A stretch of DNA of 64,000 nt, taken from contig SCSX01000012.1 in the NCBI GenBank assembly GCA_004297825.1, positions 1-64,000 of the forward strand, given 5' to 3'. Made by a program: the position numbers and the translations under genes. Of this stretch, positions 1 through 9,105 are shown one piece after another. Positions within the stretch are counted from its first letter, which is position 1; each line of letters opens with the position of its first letter. The notes below the pieces were generated by a model. It saw only the letters and a list, made by a program, of their open reading frames with translations. It was not told where the DNA came from and did no database searches. The DNA is from Spirochaetota bacterium (GTDB lineage Bacteria; Spirochaetota; UBA4802; UBA5368).

Positions 1-565
1 ATCGGTCATGACGGTGCTGCTCATGGCCGCCGGATACATAATCGGTTCGGTGGGCCTGCTCAGGGCGGGGGGGATCATGGCGGGGGTGCTCGTGGTGGGG
101 GCGTACCTGGCGGGCCAGAGGTATCCCCAGTTCATGCAATTCCTGGCGATCCAGGCGAAGAGGAGGCGGTATGAGCGCTCGCTGCTCGACGGCATGGATT
201 TCGAGGCGGTAAGCGCGCGCCTTTCGGGACTCATGGAAGAGGGAAGGCTCTATACCCGCGAAGACCTCACGCTCAAGGCGCTTTCCGACTCGCTTGCAAT
301 CACGCCGCACCAGCTTTCACAGCTGCTGAACGAACGCTTCAAAATGAATTTCAAATCCTACGTGAACTCCTACAGGGTAAACGACGCCCGTCGCATCCTC
401 GTGGAAGAACCGGAAAGCTCCGTTATCTCGGTCGCCTACGTGGTAGGATTCAATTCCAAGTCGTCCTTTTACCGCGCTTTTTTGCGCGAGACGGGCACGA
501 CACCGCATGAGTATCGCGCCGCCGCGCTCGACGCCCTCCCGCACAAGGATAGTCCCGGATTATAG
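1..565 (+). CDS. AraC-family regulator, membrane-anchored, 5' end outside the window
   Basis: The frame is open to the window edge, so the gene begins upstream and the Met at base 8 is probably internal. The visible part starts with hydrophobic segments (about residues 1-37), then a linker of about 40 residues, then a C-terminal AraC-type double helix-turn-helix (about residues 80-170). The second HTH carries the typical FNSKSSFYRAFLRETGTTP signature. Seven-transmembrane-AraC regulators of this build are common in spirochaetes. It precedes the Fe-ADH/Mop cluster on the same strand, separated by its own promoter region, so it may regulate that cluster; this is inference. Confidence 0.85.
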   Translation, partial: SVMTVLLMAAGYIIGSVGLLRAGGIMAGVLVVGAYLAGQRYPQFMQFLAIQAKRRRYERSLLDGMDFEAVSARLSGLMEEGRLYTREDLTLKALSDSLAITPHQLSQLLNERFKMNFKSYVNSYRVNDARRILVEEPESSVISVAYVVGFNSKSSFYRAFLRETGTTPHEYRAAALDALPHKDSPGL

Positions 566-580
566 TCCGGTACTCCGGAC
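565..580 (+). terminator. Possible terminator stem-loop after the AraC gene
   Basis: GTCCGG and CCGGAC form a perfect 6-bp stem around a TACT loop right at the AraC stop. No T-tract follows, so intrinsic termination is doubtful. Confidence 0.3.
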
Positions 581-603
581 CGCACGCGCGGGCGTATTCC
601 TTG

Positions 604-633
604 TTGACAATATTACAATATTAACATCATAAT
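604..633 (+). promoter_or_regulatory. Sigma70-type promoter upstream of the Fe-ADH/Mop cluster
   Basis: TTGACA (604-609) and CATAAT (628-633) are 18 bases apart in an AT-rich pocket. Inside the spacer lies AATATT-AC-AATATT (609-622), a symmetric sequence that could be an operator. A leader of roughly 190 bases would separate the transcript start from the Fe-ADH at 829. I saw no clear RNA structure there apart from a short GC-rich hairpin near 713-727. Confidence 0.55.
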
Positions 634-828
634 GTGCAGTGTTGTTGAATAGACCAGAGGCCGGTGCGCGGATTTTACGGCTTACTTCAGAGGATCGGTG
701 CAGGGTGACATCGGGGACGCCCCCGGGACATGCCGCGAATTATTTGTAAAAGGGTTTTAGTGATCAATTCTCCCTCAAGGCACAAAATATATACCTGAGT
801 CGGTTAAATAAAAAATTTCGGAGGTGAT

Positions 829-2025
829 ATGAAGTATCCAAACGTCAAGTTTGAACCGTTATTTTCTTGGGTAAACAGACCAAGAATCATGTATGCGCCC
901 GGGCTGCGGTCCGAGCTGGGATTCGAGATGGAGCAGCTGGGCGGCAAAAAGGCCGCGATCTTCACCGACAAAGGACTGGTGGCTGCCGGGGTTGCCGGTA
1001 TGGTAGCCGACGCGGTGAAGAATTCGGGCCTTGAGCTTGCGGGTATCTTCGATTCCATCATCCAGGACGCGAGGATCGACATCATCAACCAGGGGGCGGC
1101 CTTTTACCGTCAATCCGGCGCCGATTGCATGGTCGCCGTCGGGGGCGGAAGCGTCATGGATACCGCCAAGGCTATCAATATCATGATTGGCGGGGGGAAT
1201 GACGATTTTCAACCGCTGGCGGACCAGGCCGGACTCTGGGAGGGCGCCAAGCCCCTTCCCCCGCATATCGCTTTCCCCACCACGGCCGGGACGGGATGCG
1301 AGGTAACGAGTGCCATGGTGGTGATGGACTCCAAAGCCCATGCCAAGCTGCAGGTCACCCATCCATACTGCAACGCCGACCTTGCCATGCTGGATCCGGA
1401 ACTGACGGCGAAGCTGCCTGCGAAGATCACCGCGTTTACCGGAATGGATGCCCTGACCCATGCTATCGAAGGAATGACCTCCACCGGGGCAGAGCCCATT
1501 TCCGACGCGCTGGGGCTGCATGCCATACGTCTCATCTTCAAGTATCTTCCTGTCGCCGTCAAAAGCCCGGAAGACATTGATGCAAGGGGACACATGCTCA
1601 TCGCGAGTACCCTGGCGGGGATGTGCTTTGGAAATACCATGACCGGCGGGGTCCATGCGACGGCGCACGCCCTGGGCGCGCTTTACGGAATTCCACACGG
1701 GCTCGCCAATTCAATAATGCTTCCCATCGTGATGGATTTTAACGTGCCGGAGGCGGCGGATCGATACATGATGATAGCGGACGCCATGGGGCTCGACGTG
1801 ACCGGTAAGAAGCCGGCCGAAGCGGCGAAAATGGCGGTTAAGGCCGTTGTGGCTCTCAAGAAGAAGATCGGGCTTACAGAAACGCTCAAGGATTTCAAGG
1901 TTCCCAAAGACCAGGAGAAGCTGATGCCGTTGGTCGAACTGGCAGGCGCGGACGGCCAGGTCAGTTATAATCCGCGCTACCTCGAAGAAGCGGATATCTT
2001 AAAGCTTTATTTGAAAGCAATTTAA
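829..2025 (+). CDS. Iron-containing alcohol dehydrogenase
   Basis: A 398-residue group III (Fe-dependent) alcohol dehydrogenase, probably interconverting an alcohol and an aldehyde with NAD(P)H. The cofactor loop VAVGGGSVMDTAKAI is intact. So are the metal ligands: Asp and His in GMDALTHAIEG, and two His in GGVHATAHALG and GIPHGLAN. The start is well supported by a GGAGGTGAT ribosome site just before the ATG. It heads a cluster with an SCP2-like protein and a molybdenum aldehyde oxidoreductase, suggesting that its aldehyde product is passed on. The substrate cannot be told from sequence. Confidence 0.93.
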   Translation: MKYPNVKFEPLFSWVNRPRIMYAPGLRSELGFEMEQLGGKKAAIFTDKGLVAAGVAGMVADAVKNSGLELAGIFDSIIQDARIDIINQGAAFYRQSGADCMVAVGGGSVMDTAKAINIMIGGGNDDFQPLADQAGLWEGAKPLPPHIAFPTTAGTGCEVTSAMVVMDSKAHAKLQVTHPYCNADLAMLDPELTAKLPAKITAFTGMDALTHAIEGMTSTGAEPISDALGLHAIRLIFKYLPVAVKSPEDIDARGHMLIASTLAGMCFGNTMTGGVHATAHALGALYGIPHGLANSIMLPIVMDFNVPEAADRYMMIADAMGLDVTGKKPAEAAKMAVKAVVALKKKIGLTETLKDFKVPKDQEKLMPLVELAGADGQVSYNPRYLEEADILKLYLKAI

Positions 2026-2047
2026 ATAAAATTAATAGGAGAATAAT

Positions 2048-2467
2048 ATGGAATTCTGGAAAGACTCGCAGGAAGCCGTAACCGCGATTAAGAAGATGTG
2101 GGAAGAAATTGGCAATGATGCAGAACTCCGCGCGGCTGCGGGAAAGGTTAATCAGCTTATTGTATTCGATTATACCGAAAGCGGACCCGGCTGTGCCGTA
2201 TGGGTGGACTGCCGCAATGGCGGTTTTACTGTTGGAGCCGGGATACCCGAAGGCAATCCCGACCTGACCATGAGCCTTTCCGCCGACGATGCGCACCGCT
2301 CCTGGTCGGATAAGCTCAATCCGGTCATGGCCATAACGCGCAAGAAGATACGCGTTAAGGGTTCTGCAACAGGGCTCCTCAAGCTGGTTCCAAAACTTAA
2401 AAAAGTTGCGGTTATTTACAGGCAGGTGCTCACCGATCTGGGGATGGCCGATAAAATTATGAAATAG
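2048..2467 (+). CDS. SCP2-like sterol/lipid-transfer domain protein
   Basis: A 139-residue soluble protein that fits a single SCP2 (sterol carrier protein 2) domain. It has the typical pattern of an NPDLTMSLSADDA segment followed by a basic KKIRVKGSATGLLKL segment and a C-terminal helix. SCP2 domains bind hydrophobic ligands such as acyl-CoAs or sterols. It lies 22 bases after the Fe-ADH with a purine-rich ribosome site and precedes the Mop gene. A role as carrier or presenter of a hydrophobic alcohol or aldehyde is inferred from this placement. Assignment rests on pattern recognition of a weakly conserved fold. Confidence 0.7.
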   Translation: MEFWKDSQEAVTAIKKMWEEIGNDAELRAAAGKVNQLIVFDYTESGPGCAVWVDCRNGGFTVGAGIPEGNPDLTMSLSADDAHRSWSDKLNPVMAITRKKIRVKGSATGLLKLVPKLKKVAVIYRQVLTDLGMADKIMK

Positions 2468-2621
2468 TACCACTAAAGCCACCCGTTCTAAGAATAATTC
2501 TGACCGGCGCTGAACACCGGGGAAAGCAGCCGGAATTCGTCTCGTGTGAATTTGGCAGGGAAAACCCTGCTCAGACAAACGGAGTTTTAATCAAAACAAA
2601 AATCATGGAGGAAAGAATCCA

Positions 2622-5282
2622 TTGAAAAGGGTAACATTAAAAATTAATTCAGTTCAGAACGAATTCATTGTCGATGAAAAGCTTGTTCTCATCGATTTGC
2701 TCCGCAGGGACCTTCACCTGACCGGAACGAAACAATCCTGCGATCGAAAAGGACAATGCGGCGCCTGTACCGTGATCGTGAACGGGAAAACCGCTCATTC
2801 CTGTTTGAAAAAGGTCGTGGACCTGGAAGGCGCCGATGTCATTACGGTGGAAGGGTTGGGAACGCCGGACAACCCTCATCTGATACAGGAAGCCTTCGTT
2901 CTTGCGGGAGGAATCCAGTGCGGATATTGTACGCCCGGAATGATAATGGCCGCCAAGGCGCTGCTGGACGTGAATAAGAATCCGAGCGCGGATGACATCA
3001 AGAAAGCCCTGCGCCGCAACCTGTGCAGGTGCACGGGCTATAAAAGCATTATCGAGGCCATCCAGCTTGCCGGCCGCTTCCTGAGGGGCGAGACAACGCC
3101 CGATAAGGTGAGGCCCGCAGCTTCTGCAAAGGCACTCGGGGTATCTCACCCGCGTCCCTGGTCCATGATGAAGGCATGCGGCGTCACCAAGTACAGTGAT
3201 GATATCGTCGTTCCGGGTGCGCTCGAGGCCGCGGCCGTAAGAAGTCCGCACCACAATGCGAGAATCAAGTCTATCGACTTTTCGGAAGCAGAGAAAATGC
3301 CCGGCGTAATCGGTGTCATGACCGCGGAGGATATCAAGGGATCGAACAGCGTCGCCATTATCACCCCGGATGAGCCCATCCTGTGCGCCGAATTCGCAAC
3401 GGTCATGGGATCGCCGGTTGCAGCCGTGGTAGCCCTGACCAGGGAACAGGCCCGGGCCGCGGCAGCAGTGGTACGAGTTGACTATGAAGTGCTCCCGCGG
3501 GTAGCCACTGCGGCGGAAGCCCTTGCAGAGGGGGCGCCCAAGGTTAACCCGGATCCCGATTATCCCAATGAGGTCTATACGGTTGCGCAGATTAAAGGGG
3601 ACGTGAAAAAGGCCATTTCCTCCTCAAAACACGTTATCAAAGAAAAATTCTCAACACAACTGGTCCATCAGGCCTGTCTGGAGCCCGAAGCGGCGGTTGC
3701 TTATATGGATGGCGAAGGGGATGACGCGCAACTGGTGGTCATCGGCCGTTCCATCAGCATTCATATGCACGCGGGGGTTATCTCGACCGCTCTTGGCTGG
3801 GACAATGTGCGCTACATTGAGGCTTTTGCCGGGGGACAGTTCGGGATAAAGATGGATATTACCACGGAGGCCATTGCGGCTGCTGCCGCCCTTCATTTCA
3901 AGCGGCCGGTACGCTACGCAGCCACCCTGGAAGAATCCATGATGATGACCACGAAGAGACACCCATACAGCATGGACGTGCAGTTAGGGGCCGATGCGGA
4001 GGGAAAGATCACGGGATTCGAAATCGATTTTACCGTCGAGAACGGAGCCCATACATCGATTGGTATAGTGATCATGGACCGATCCATAGAAATGCTGAGT
4101 GGCGCCTATAACCTGCCACATGTAAAGGCGGATGGAAGACTCGTCTACACCAATGATGCCTGGGGCGGCGCGGCCCGGGGCGCTGGTCCACCGCAGATAA
4201 ATTTTGCCCTGGAATCGGCCGTTGATATGATGGCCTCGAAACTGAAGATGGATCCCTGGGAATTCCGGATGAAGAATTCTCTTCACCCGGGGGAGCCTAC
4301 TTCCTCCGGACATGTGGTCGATGAATGGGCTTTCCTTGGCTGTATGGAGCGCATGAAGCCTTTATACGAGGCGGCGTGCAAGAAGGCTAAAGGCGAAACC
4401 AAAGGGGACACCGTCAGGGGTGTTGGCCTGGCGGGATCCAGCTTTGGGGTTGGGTCGGCCGGCGACGTATCCTATGTGGCAATCGAGCTGGACGCCGACG
4501 ACGGTCTGACCGTCTATGGATCGGTTGAGGACCCGGGCGAAGGCAATGACGCCATGCTGAGCCAGATCGCCGCGCATTGCATGGGGGTGCCGCTCAATAA
4601 AGTCAGGCTGGTGACCCGCGACACCGATCTTACACCCGACTCGGGCGTATCGGCGTCGTCGCGGCAGACCTATATGTCGGGGGGCGCACTGGTTAAGGCA
4701 TGTGATGAGCTCAAGGCCGCCATGAAGGAGGCGGGGGCAAAGACGCATGCCGACCTGGTCAAGGCGGGTAAACCCACCAAGTACATGGGAAGAAATATTC
4801 TTACCGATGTGGACGGCCTTAACAAGGAAACCGGTCAAGGCCAGGCATGGTCTTCCTTCATACATGGGGCCCAGATGGCCGAGGTTGAGGTCAATACCAA
4901 AACCGGCGAAGTGAAGGTCCTGAAAATGACCACCGTGGTCGACCCCGGCACAATCATCAATCCGCAGGCAGTCACCGGCCAGGTTGAAGGCGGGGCGGAT
5001 ATGGGCGCGGGGTATGCACTCAGGGAACACTTTGTTCTTGGGAAATCAAAGGACTGGATGACCTACAAATTTCCCACCATCGGGATGTCATTTGACCAGG
5101 AGACGGTTCTGCTGGAGTCTCCACGGGCCAAGGGGCCGTTAGGTGCTACCGGTATAGGTGAGTTTACCCTGATGGCCACGCATCCGGCGATCGCCAATGC
5201 GGTATACAACGCTACCGGCACGCGTATCTGCGATCTGCCCATCACTCCGGATAAGGTAGTGGCGGCCCTGGGGAAGAAATAA
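2622..5282 (+). CDS. Mop-type molybdenum aldehyde oxidoreductase (xanthine oxidase family)
   Basis: An 886-residue single-chain enzyme resembling Desulfovibrio gigas aldehyde oxidoreductase (about 907 residues), which oxidises aldehydes to carboxylates with molybdopterin cytosine dinucleotide. Two [2Fe-2S] sites are visible: Cys40, 45, 48, 60 in the plant-ferredoxin domain, and Cys100, 103, 135, 137 in the helical domain. From about residue 180 the molybdenum domain follows, with GGQFGIK and the catalytic Glu847 in GATGIGEF. There is no FAD domain. Translation starts at TTG, supported by GGAGGAAAG at 2607-2615; no upstream in-frame ATG fits better. The maturation genes follow directly. Confidence 0.93.
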   Translation: MKRVTLKINSVQNEFIVDEKLVLIDLLRRDLHLTGTKQSCDRKGQCGACTVIVNGKTAHSCLKKVVDLEGADVITVEGLGTPDNPHLIQEAFVLAGGIQCGYCTPGMIMAAKALLDVNKNPSADDIKKALRRNLCRCTGYKSIIEAIQLAGRFLRGETTPDKVRPAASAKALGVSHPRPWSMMKACGVTKYSDDIVVPGALEAAAVRSPHHNARIKSIDFSEAEKMPGVIGVMTAEDIKGSNSVAIITPDEPILCAEFATVMGSPVAAVVALTREQARAAAAVVRVDYEVLPRVATAAEALAEGAPKVNPDPDYPNEVYTVAQIKGDVKKAISSSKHVIKEKFSTQLVHQACLEPEAAVAYMDGEGDDAQLVVIGRSISIHMHAGVISTALGWDNVRYIEAFAGGQFGIKMDITTEAIAAAAALHFKRPVRYAATLEESMMMTTKRHPYSMDVQLGADAEGKITGFEIDFTVENGAHTSIGIVIMDRSIEMLSGAYNLPHVKADGRLVYTNDAWGGAARGAGPPQINFALESAVDMMASKLKMDPWEFRMKNSLHPGEPTSSGHVVDEWAFLGCMERMKPLYEAACKKAKGETKGDTVRGVGLAGSSFGVGSAGDVSYVAIELDADDGLTVYGSVEDPGEGNDAMLSQIAAHCMGVPLNKVRLVTRDTDLTPDSGVSASSRQTYMSGGALVKACDELKAAMKEAGAKTHADLVKAGKPTKYMGRNILTDVDGLNKETGQGQAWSSFIHGAQMAEVEVNTKTGEVKVLKMTTVVDPGTIINPQAVTGQVEGGADMGAGYALREHFVLGKSKDWMTYKFPTIGMSFDQETVLLESPRAKGPLGATGIGEFTLMATHPAIANAVYNATGTRICDLPITPDKVVAALGKK

Positions 5283-5302
5283 AAGGGCCGGCAGGATTTT
5301 TA

Positions 5303-5695
5303 ATGAGTGAAGACGGATCAACAACGATCAGGCGGCCGCATACCCGCACGATCGCCGGTGTTGATATTTTGTTCAACGGGGAGGGGTTTTTTATATACCC
5401 CTCCCAGTGGACAGAAGAGGTGTTCGAGGTTCTGGCGCATGAAGCGGGCGTGGTGGAGATAAGCGATACGCAGCGCACGGTCGTTCGCTTTATTCATAAA
5501 TTTTACGACGAACAAGGCAAATCCCCCCTTAACCATCACCTGAAAGTCGGGACTACTATGAGCATGGCGGAACTCGAAGCGTTGTTCCCCGGCGGCATCA
5601 AGTACGGGCTGCGCCGGCTGGCAGGGCTGCCGGACCCCAAGGGTTGCAGGAAAGCCGTAGGATGGAACGTAAAGAACGATGATATACCTGGATAA
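5303..5695 (+). CDS. DsrC/TusE-like sulfur-relay protein
   Basis: A 130-residue member of the DsrC/TusE family, recognised by the QW..E..EVLA core, the VVRFIHKFYDEQGKSP segment and the FPGGIKYGLRRLAGLPDPKGC end. In DsrC and TusE the sulfur-carrying Cys is penultimate. Here Cys115 is followed by 15 further residues, and the second DsrC cysteine (the position before the IAGLP-type motif) is absent. It overlaps the cysteine desulfurase start by 17 bases, and no dsrAB or sulfite-reductase genes are nearby. The likely role, inferred, is carrying persulfide sulfur from that desulfurase toward the molybdenum cofactor. Confidence 0.85.
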   Translation: MSEDGSTTIRRPHTRTIAGVDILFNGEGFFIYPSQWTEEVFEVLAHEAGVVEISDTQRTVVRFIHKFYDEQGKSPLNHHLKVGTTMSMAELEALFPGGIKYGLRRLAGLPDPKGCRKAVGWNVKNDDIPG

Positions 5696-6824
5696 CGCCG
5701 CTACCGTCTTTCCAAAGCCCGAAGCTGTTTTAAAAAAAATGATGGATACCTACCAGGCCGTAGGCGTTTCACCCGGCCGCGGCGATTACGACCTGGCGAT
5801 GACGGCCTCGGATCTTGTCATGGACATAAGGGGGCATCTCTGCCGGTTTTTCGGGGGCGATGATCCCGAACGCGTGGTATTCGCTTCGAATGCGTCGGAT
5901 GCGCTCAATTTAATTATCCAGGGAATGATTGAGCCGGGATGTCACGTAGTGAGCTCACGGCTGGAACACAATTCGGTGCTCCGACCCCTGCATCATTTCC
6001 AGAAGCAGGGAATCATTACCTATGACCTGGTAGAATTTGACGGACAAGGGCGTATCGATCCCGAGGACATCGCCCGTGCCATAAAGCCGGCAACCAGAAT
6101 GGTGATCATCAACCACGCGTCCAATATCATCGGAACGATTCAGAATGTGGAAGCGATCGGACGGGTCTGCCAAAATCATGATGTGCCTTTCATCCTCGAT
6201 GCAGCTCAAAGCGCGGGGCTGGCGCCGATACGCATGCGGGAGTGGGGGATAAGCGCATTGGCCTTCACAGGACACAAGTCGCTGATGGGACCGTCGGGAA
6301 TCGGCGGGCTTGTGTTTGCCGGTGATGTCGATATCCGGACGACCCGGTTTGGCGGCACCGGTATCGATTCTGAAAGCCTGGAGCACACGCAGACATATCC
6401 CCACCGTCTGGAGACCGGGACGCCCAACCTTCTGGGAATCATCGGCCTGGGAGCCGGTTTGGAATTCGTGGAACAGGCCGGCATCGATACCACCCGGATC
6501 CGGGAAGCCGCTCTGGCGCAAAGATTGGCCCAGGGTCTATCGGAAATCCCCGCCGTCCGAATACACGGTCCCTCCGGGTGGGACGACCGGTTGGGGGTGC
6601 TCATGATAAATGTCAACAGGATGGTGCCTGAGGATGTGGGCGCCATTCTTGACGGCGACTACGGCATTGCCGTCCGGACCGGGCTGCAATGCGCACCATT
6701 GGTGCATCGGGACCTGAATACATTCCCGTATGGAGGGGTCCGGTTTAGCGTAGGTCCGTTCAATACAGTCAGCGATATTGATGCAGCCATTTCTGCATTA
6801 GCCGAAATCGGCAAGAACAAATAG
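5679..6824 (+). CDS. Cysteine desulfurase family protein (class V aminotransferase)
   Basis: A 381-residue PLP enzyme. Visible features are the N-terminal LDNAATVFPKP motif, Asp174 in LDAAQS, the PLP lysine Lys200 in FTGHKSLMGPSG, and the probable persulfide cysteine Cys338 in RTGLQCAP. This subfamily is known from molybdenum-hydroxylase gene clusters, where it is thought to supply the terminal sulfur ligand of the cofactor. Its start lies inside the DsrC-like gene, indicating translational coupling. XdhC follows after about 110 bases. Confidence 0.9.
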   Translation: MIYLDNAATVFPKPEAVLKKMMDTYQAVGVSPGRGDYDLAMTASDLVMDIRGHLCRFFGGDDPERVVFASNASDALNLIIQGMIEPGCHVVSSRLEHNSVLRPLHHFQKQGIITYDLVEFDGQGRIDPEDIARAIKPATRMVIINHASNIIGTIQNVEAIGRVCQNHDVPFILDAAQSAGLAPIRMREWGISALAFTGHKSLMGPSGIGGLVFAGDVDIRTTRFGGTGIDSESLEHTQTYPHRLETGTPNLLGIIGLGAGLEFVEQAGIDTTRIREAALAQRLAQGLSEIPAVRIHGPSGWDDRLGVLMINVNRMVPEDVGAILDGDYGIAVRTGLQCAPLVHRDLNTFPYGGVRFSVGPFNTVSDIDAAISALAEIGKNK

Positions 6825-6932
6825 GCGCAGGTATTCTCATCCTGCCGTGGCTGACTTTACCGGCGATCGGAAAAATACTATTGCCTCGTGTGAAGCCGCT
6901 CATTTGATACTAGTGGGAGCCGTACGTTACTA

Positions 6933-7988
6933 ATGAAAGATCTATTCCTGGCATGTGCGAATTTATTGGAGGCAGGGGAAGATGTTGTTATGATCACGAT
7001 AATAGATCGTGAAGGGTCGGGGCCGCGTACCGCCGGAAGTAAAATGCTGGTGCGCCGCGACGGCGCCATAGTCGGCACTATCGGAGGAGGCATTTTTGAA
7101 GCCCAGGCGACCCGAATGGCGCAGGAAGTTTTCCAGAGCGGACAGGCGATGACGCGGGAGTTTCGGTTTTCAGGCAGTGAGATAAGCGGCATGGACATGG
7201 TTTGCGGGGGCAGGGCCGAGATATTTGTCGACGTGCTGCGGTCCTGTTGCCCCGAGAATGCTGCGGTATGCAGGGCGATTGGCGAATTGACGTGCAATGA
7301 TTTGAATGCCTGCCTGATCACCAGAATCGTTACGGGTTCGGGAAGCGAGGACTGTGTAAAACTGGCTTTCATTGCCGGGAATGAAAAACCCGTGGGAATG
7401 TCGCTGACCGAAGCGGACCGGGAAGCGCTCGAGCCTGCGTGTAAAGGACGTTTTCCCCTGCGGGTGAAGCGGGAAGAAGCATCGTATCTGATCGAGCCCG
7501 TTCGCCTTCCCGGAACGGTCTATATATTTGGGGCAGGGCACGTATCACAAAAGCTTGCGTATCTGACCCCTTTCCTTGATTTTCAAACGGTTATAGTGGA
7601 TGATCGGAAGGAATACGCCAACGAGAAGCGTTTTCCGCGCGCGGATCGAATTGTCGTTCCCGAGACCATGGAAAATTGTATGAAGGACCTGCGCATTTCC
7701 AGGAACAGCTACCTTGTCATTGTAACCCGCGGACATGCGTATGATGCGGCTGTTCTTGCCCAGGCCCTTGAGACCGACGCCGGTTATATCGGAATGATCG
7801 GCAGCAAGAGAAAACGCGAGACCATATATAATCACCTGCGCCGGTCGGGAGTACAGGAAGCTGCGCTGGCAAGGGTCCATTCCCCGATCGGGATCGATAT
7901 CGAAGCGGAAACCCCGGAAGAAATTGCGGTCAGCATTGCGGGAGAATTAATTCAGAAAAGGGCGGGACTGATCGATGGCCGGGTTTGA
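6933..7988 (+). CDS. XdhC/CoxI family molybdenum-cofactor chaperone
   Basis: A 351-residue protein with both expected parts. The N-terminal XdhC/CoxI domain carries GSGPRTAGSKMLV and the GGGIFEAQ loop. The C-terminal Rossmann domain (from about residue 190) carries YIFGAGHVSQKLAYL, IGMIGSKRKRE and SPIGIDIEAETPEEIA. XdhC proteins bind the molybdenum cofactor, promote its sulfuration together with a cysteine desulfurase, and insert it into xanthine-oxidase-family enzymes. The client here is most likely the Mop-type enzyme three genes upstream. Confidence 0.92.
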   Translation: MKDLFLACANLLEAGEDVVMITIIDREGSGPRTAGSKMLVRRDGAIVGTIGGGIFEAQATRMAQEVFQSGQAMTREFRFSGSEISGMDMVCGGRAEIFVDVLRSCCPENAAVCRAIGELTCNDLNACLITRIVTGSGSEDCVKLAFIAGNEKPVGMSLTEADREALEPACKGRFPLRVKREEASYLIEPVRLPGTVYIFGAGHVSQKLAYLTPFLDFQTVIVDDRKEYANEKRFPRADRIVVPETMENCMKDLRISRNSYLVIVTRGHAYDAAVLAQALETDAGYIGMIGSKRKRETIYNHLRRSGVQEAALARVHSPIGIDIEAETPEEIAVSIAGELIQKRAGLIDGRV

Positions 7989-8652
7989 CGATCATGTGGC
8001 TGCGATCGTTCTCGCGGCAGGATACTCGAGCAGGATGGGAGGAGCCTTCAAGCCGTTATTGAAGCTCGGTGATTATACGGTCGTAGAGCGTGCTGTCATG
8101 GCGCACCTCGATGCGGGTATCCGGGACGTCAGGGTAGTAACGGGTTATCGGGCGGATGAAGTCGCAGCGGCGGTTAAACACCTGGATATCGGCGTAGTAG
8201 TTAATCGCAATTTTGAAAAGGGAATGTTTTCGTCCATACAGGCAGGTGTTGCGACCCTGGCATCCACGGTACAGGCTTTTTTTATCATGCCGGTTGATAT
8301 CCCCTTTATCGAACCGGCTACAATTCGAACTATTCTTGATGCCCATGAAAAGCATGGCTGCGGCATCACCGTTCCGATATACAGGGAGAGGAAGGGGCAT
8401 CCGCCGCTAATCGCCGGCAGATACGCAGCAGAAATAATGAAATCTTCGGCACCGGATGGTTTAAGGGGAATACTAAACAGCCATGAAACCGAGGCACGAA
8501 ACGTTGAAGTGGACGATGAGGCAATACTTTTAGATATTGACACCCCGGAAGACTATCGACGGCTCGCGGGTTTCAGGGAAAGGAGGAATATTCAAAATGA
8601 AGAAGAGTTGAAAGAATCATTGGGTCCAATCTGGAAGAAATACCCTCGATGA
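7975..8652 (+). CDS. MocA-like molybdenum-cofactor nucleotidyltransferase
   Basis: A 225-residue GT-A-fold nucleotidyltransferase with the pyrophosphorylase signature IVLAAGYSSRMGGAFKPLL, and MPVDIPFI for metal and nucleotide binding. MocA makes molybdopterin cytosine dinucleotide, the form used by Mop-type aldehyde oxidoreductases, which matches the neighbour at 2622. It overlaps XdhC by 14 bases. The C-terminus carries a short charged tail (about residues 200-225) beyond the usual domain. Confidence 0.9.
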   Translation: MAGFDDHVAAIVLAAGYSSRMGGAFKPLLKLGDYTVVERAVMAHLDAGIRDVRVVTGYRADEVAAAVKHLDIGVVVNRNFEKGMFSSIQAGVATLASTVQAFFIMPVDIPFIEPATIRTILDAHEKHGCGITVPIYRERKGHPPLIAGRYAAEIMKSSAPDGLRGILNSHETEARNVEVDDEAILLDIDTPEDYRRLAGFRERRNIQNEEELKESLGPIWKKYPR

Positions 8653-9105
8653 AATTGATCGATACATCGGCCGGCGTATCTGACCCCGGGTAATGTAAGA
8701 ATTTGTCAATAATTAGCAGTATCGGTAATATTTAAACTGTTTTTTCCTTGGGTCCGACTATGATATTTTGACTTCAACAATAAACAGCGCGGAGTAAATC
8801 CGAAATAACAAATATGTTGTAATACATATTAAATAAAAATTGACAGGAGCCCAAGTATTTCCATTACATTTATTAATACGTAACGACCGCAGGGAGGCAA
8901 GCTCCTGCATTGTGAAGTAGTTATCGTTGCGGCTTCGCATCCGGATAAATATTTCCGCTGTTTCGAAGGGGATGATTCTGTGAGGGTTCACCTAAACGAG
9001 GTATATTAAAGACGATTCGCGCCGGAAGTGATTCATCAAAGGATATAATAGACCCGTTTAACGCGGATAAGATATTGAAATTAAAATAACGCACCGAGGG
9101 ATATC
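8653..9105 (+). other. Long AT-rich gap and leader before the first AOR
   Basis: I see no convincing gene here. A candidate -35 TTGACA lies at 8840-8845 with a poor -10 (TTACAT, 8864-8869). The remaining stretch could be a leader of about 230 bases. It contains a stem-loop, GCAGGGAG (8889-8896), loop GCAAG, CTCCTGC (8902-8908). The downstream gene is a tungsten/molybdenum-pterin enzyme, so a cofactor-sensing RNA is conceivable but unproven. An AATATG...CATATT inverted repeat lies near 8811-8830. Confidence 0.35.

Noticed and set aside
5303-5695. A dissimilatory sulfite-reductase subunit (DsrC proper)
   Set aside because: No dsrAB or related sulfur-oxidation genes are present, one of the two DsrC cysteines is missing, and the neighbours are molybdenum-cofactor genes.
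8758-8991. 77-codon minus-strand frame in the gap before AOR 1
   Set aside because: There is no ribosome site and no recognisable motif, and it lies across the probable leader of AOR 1.
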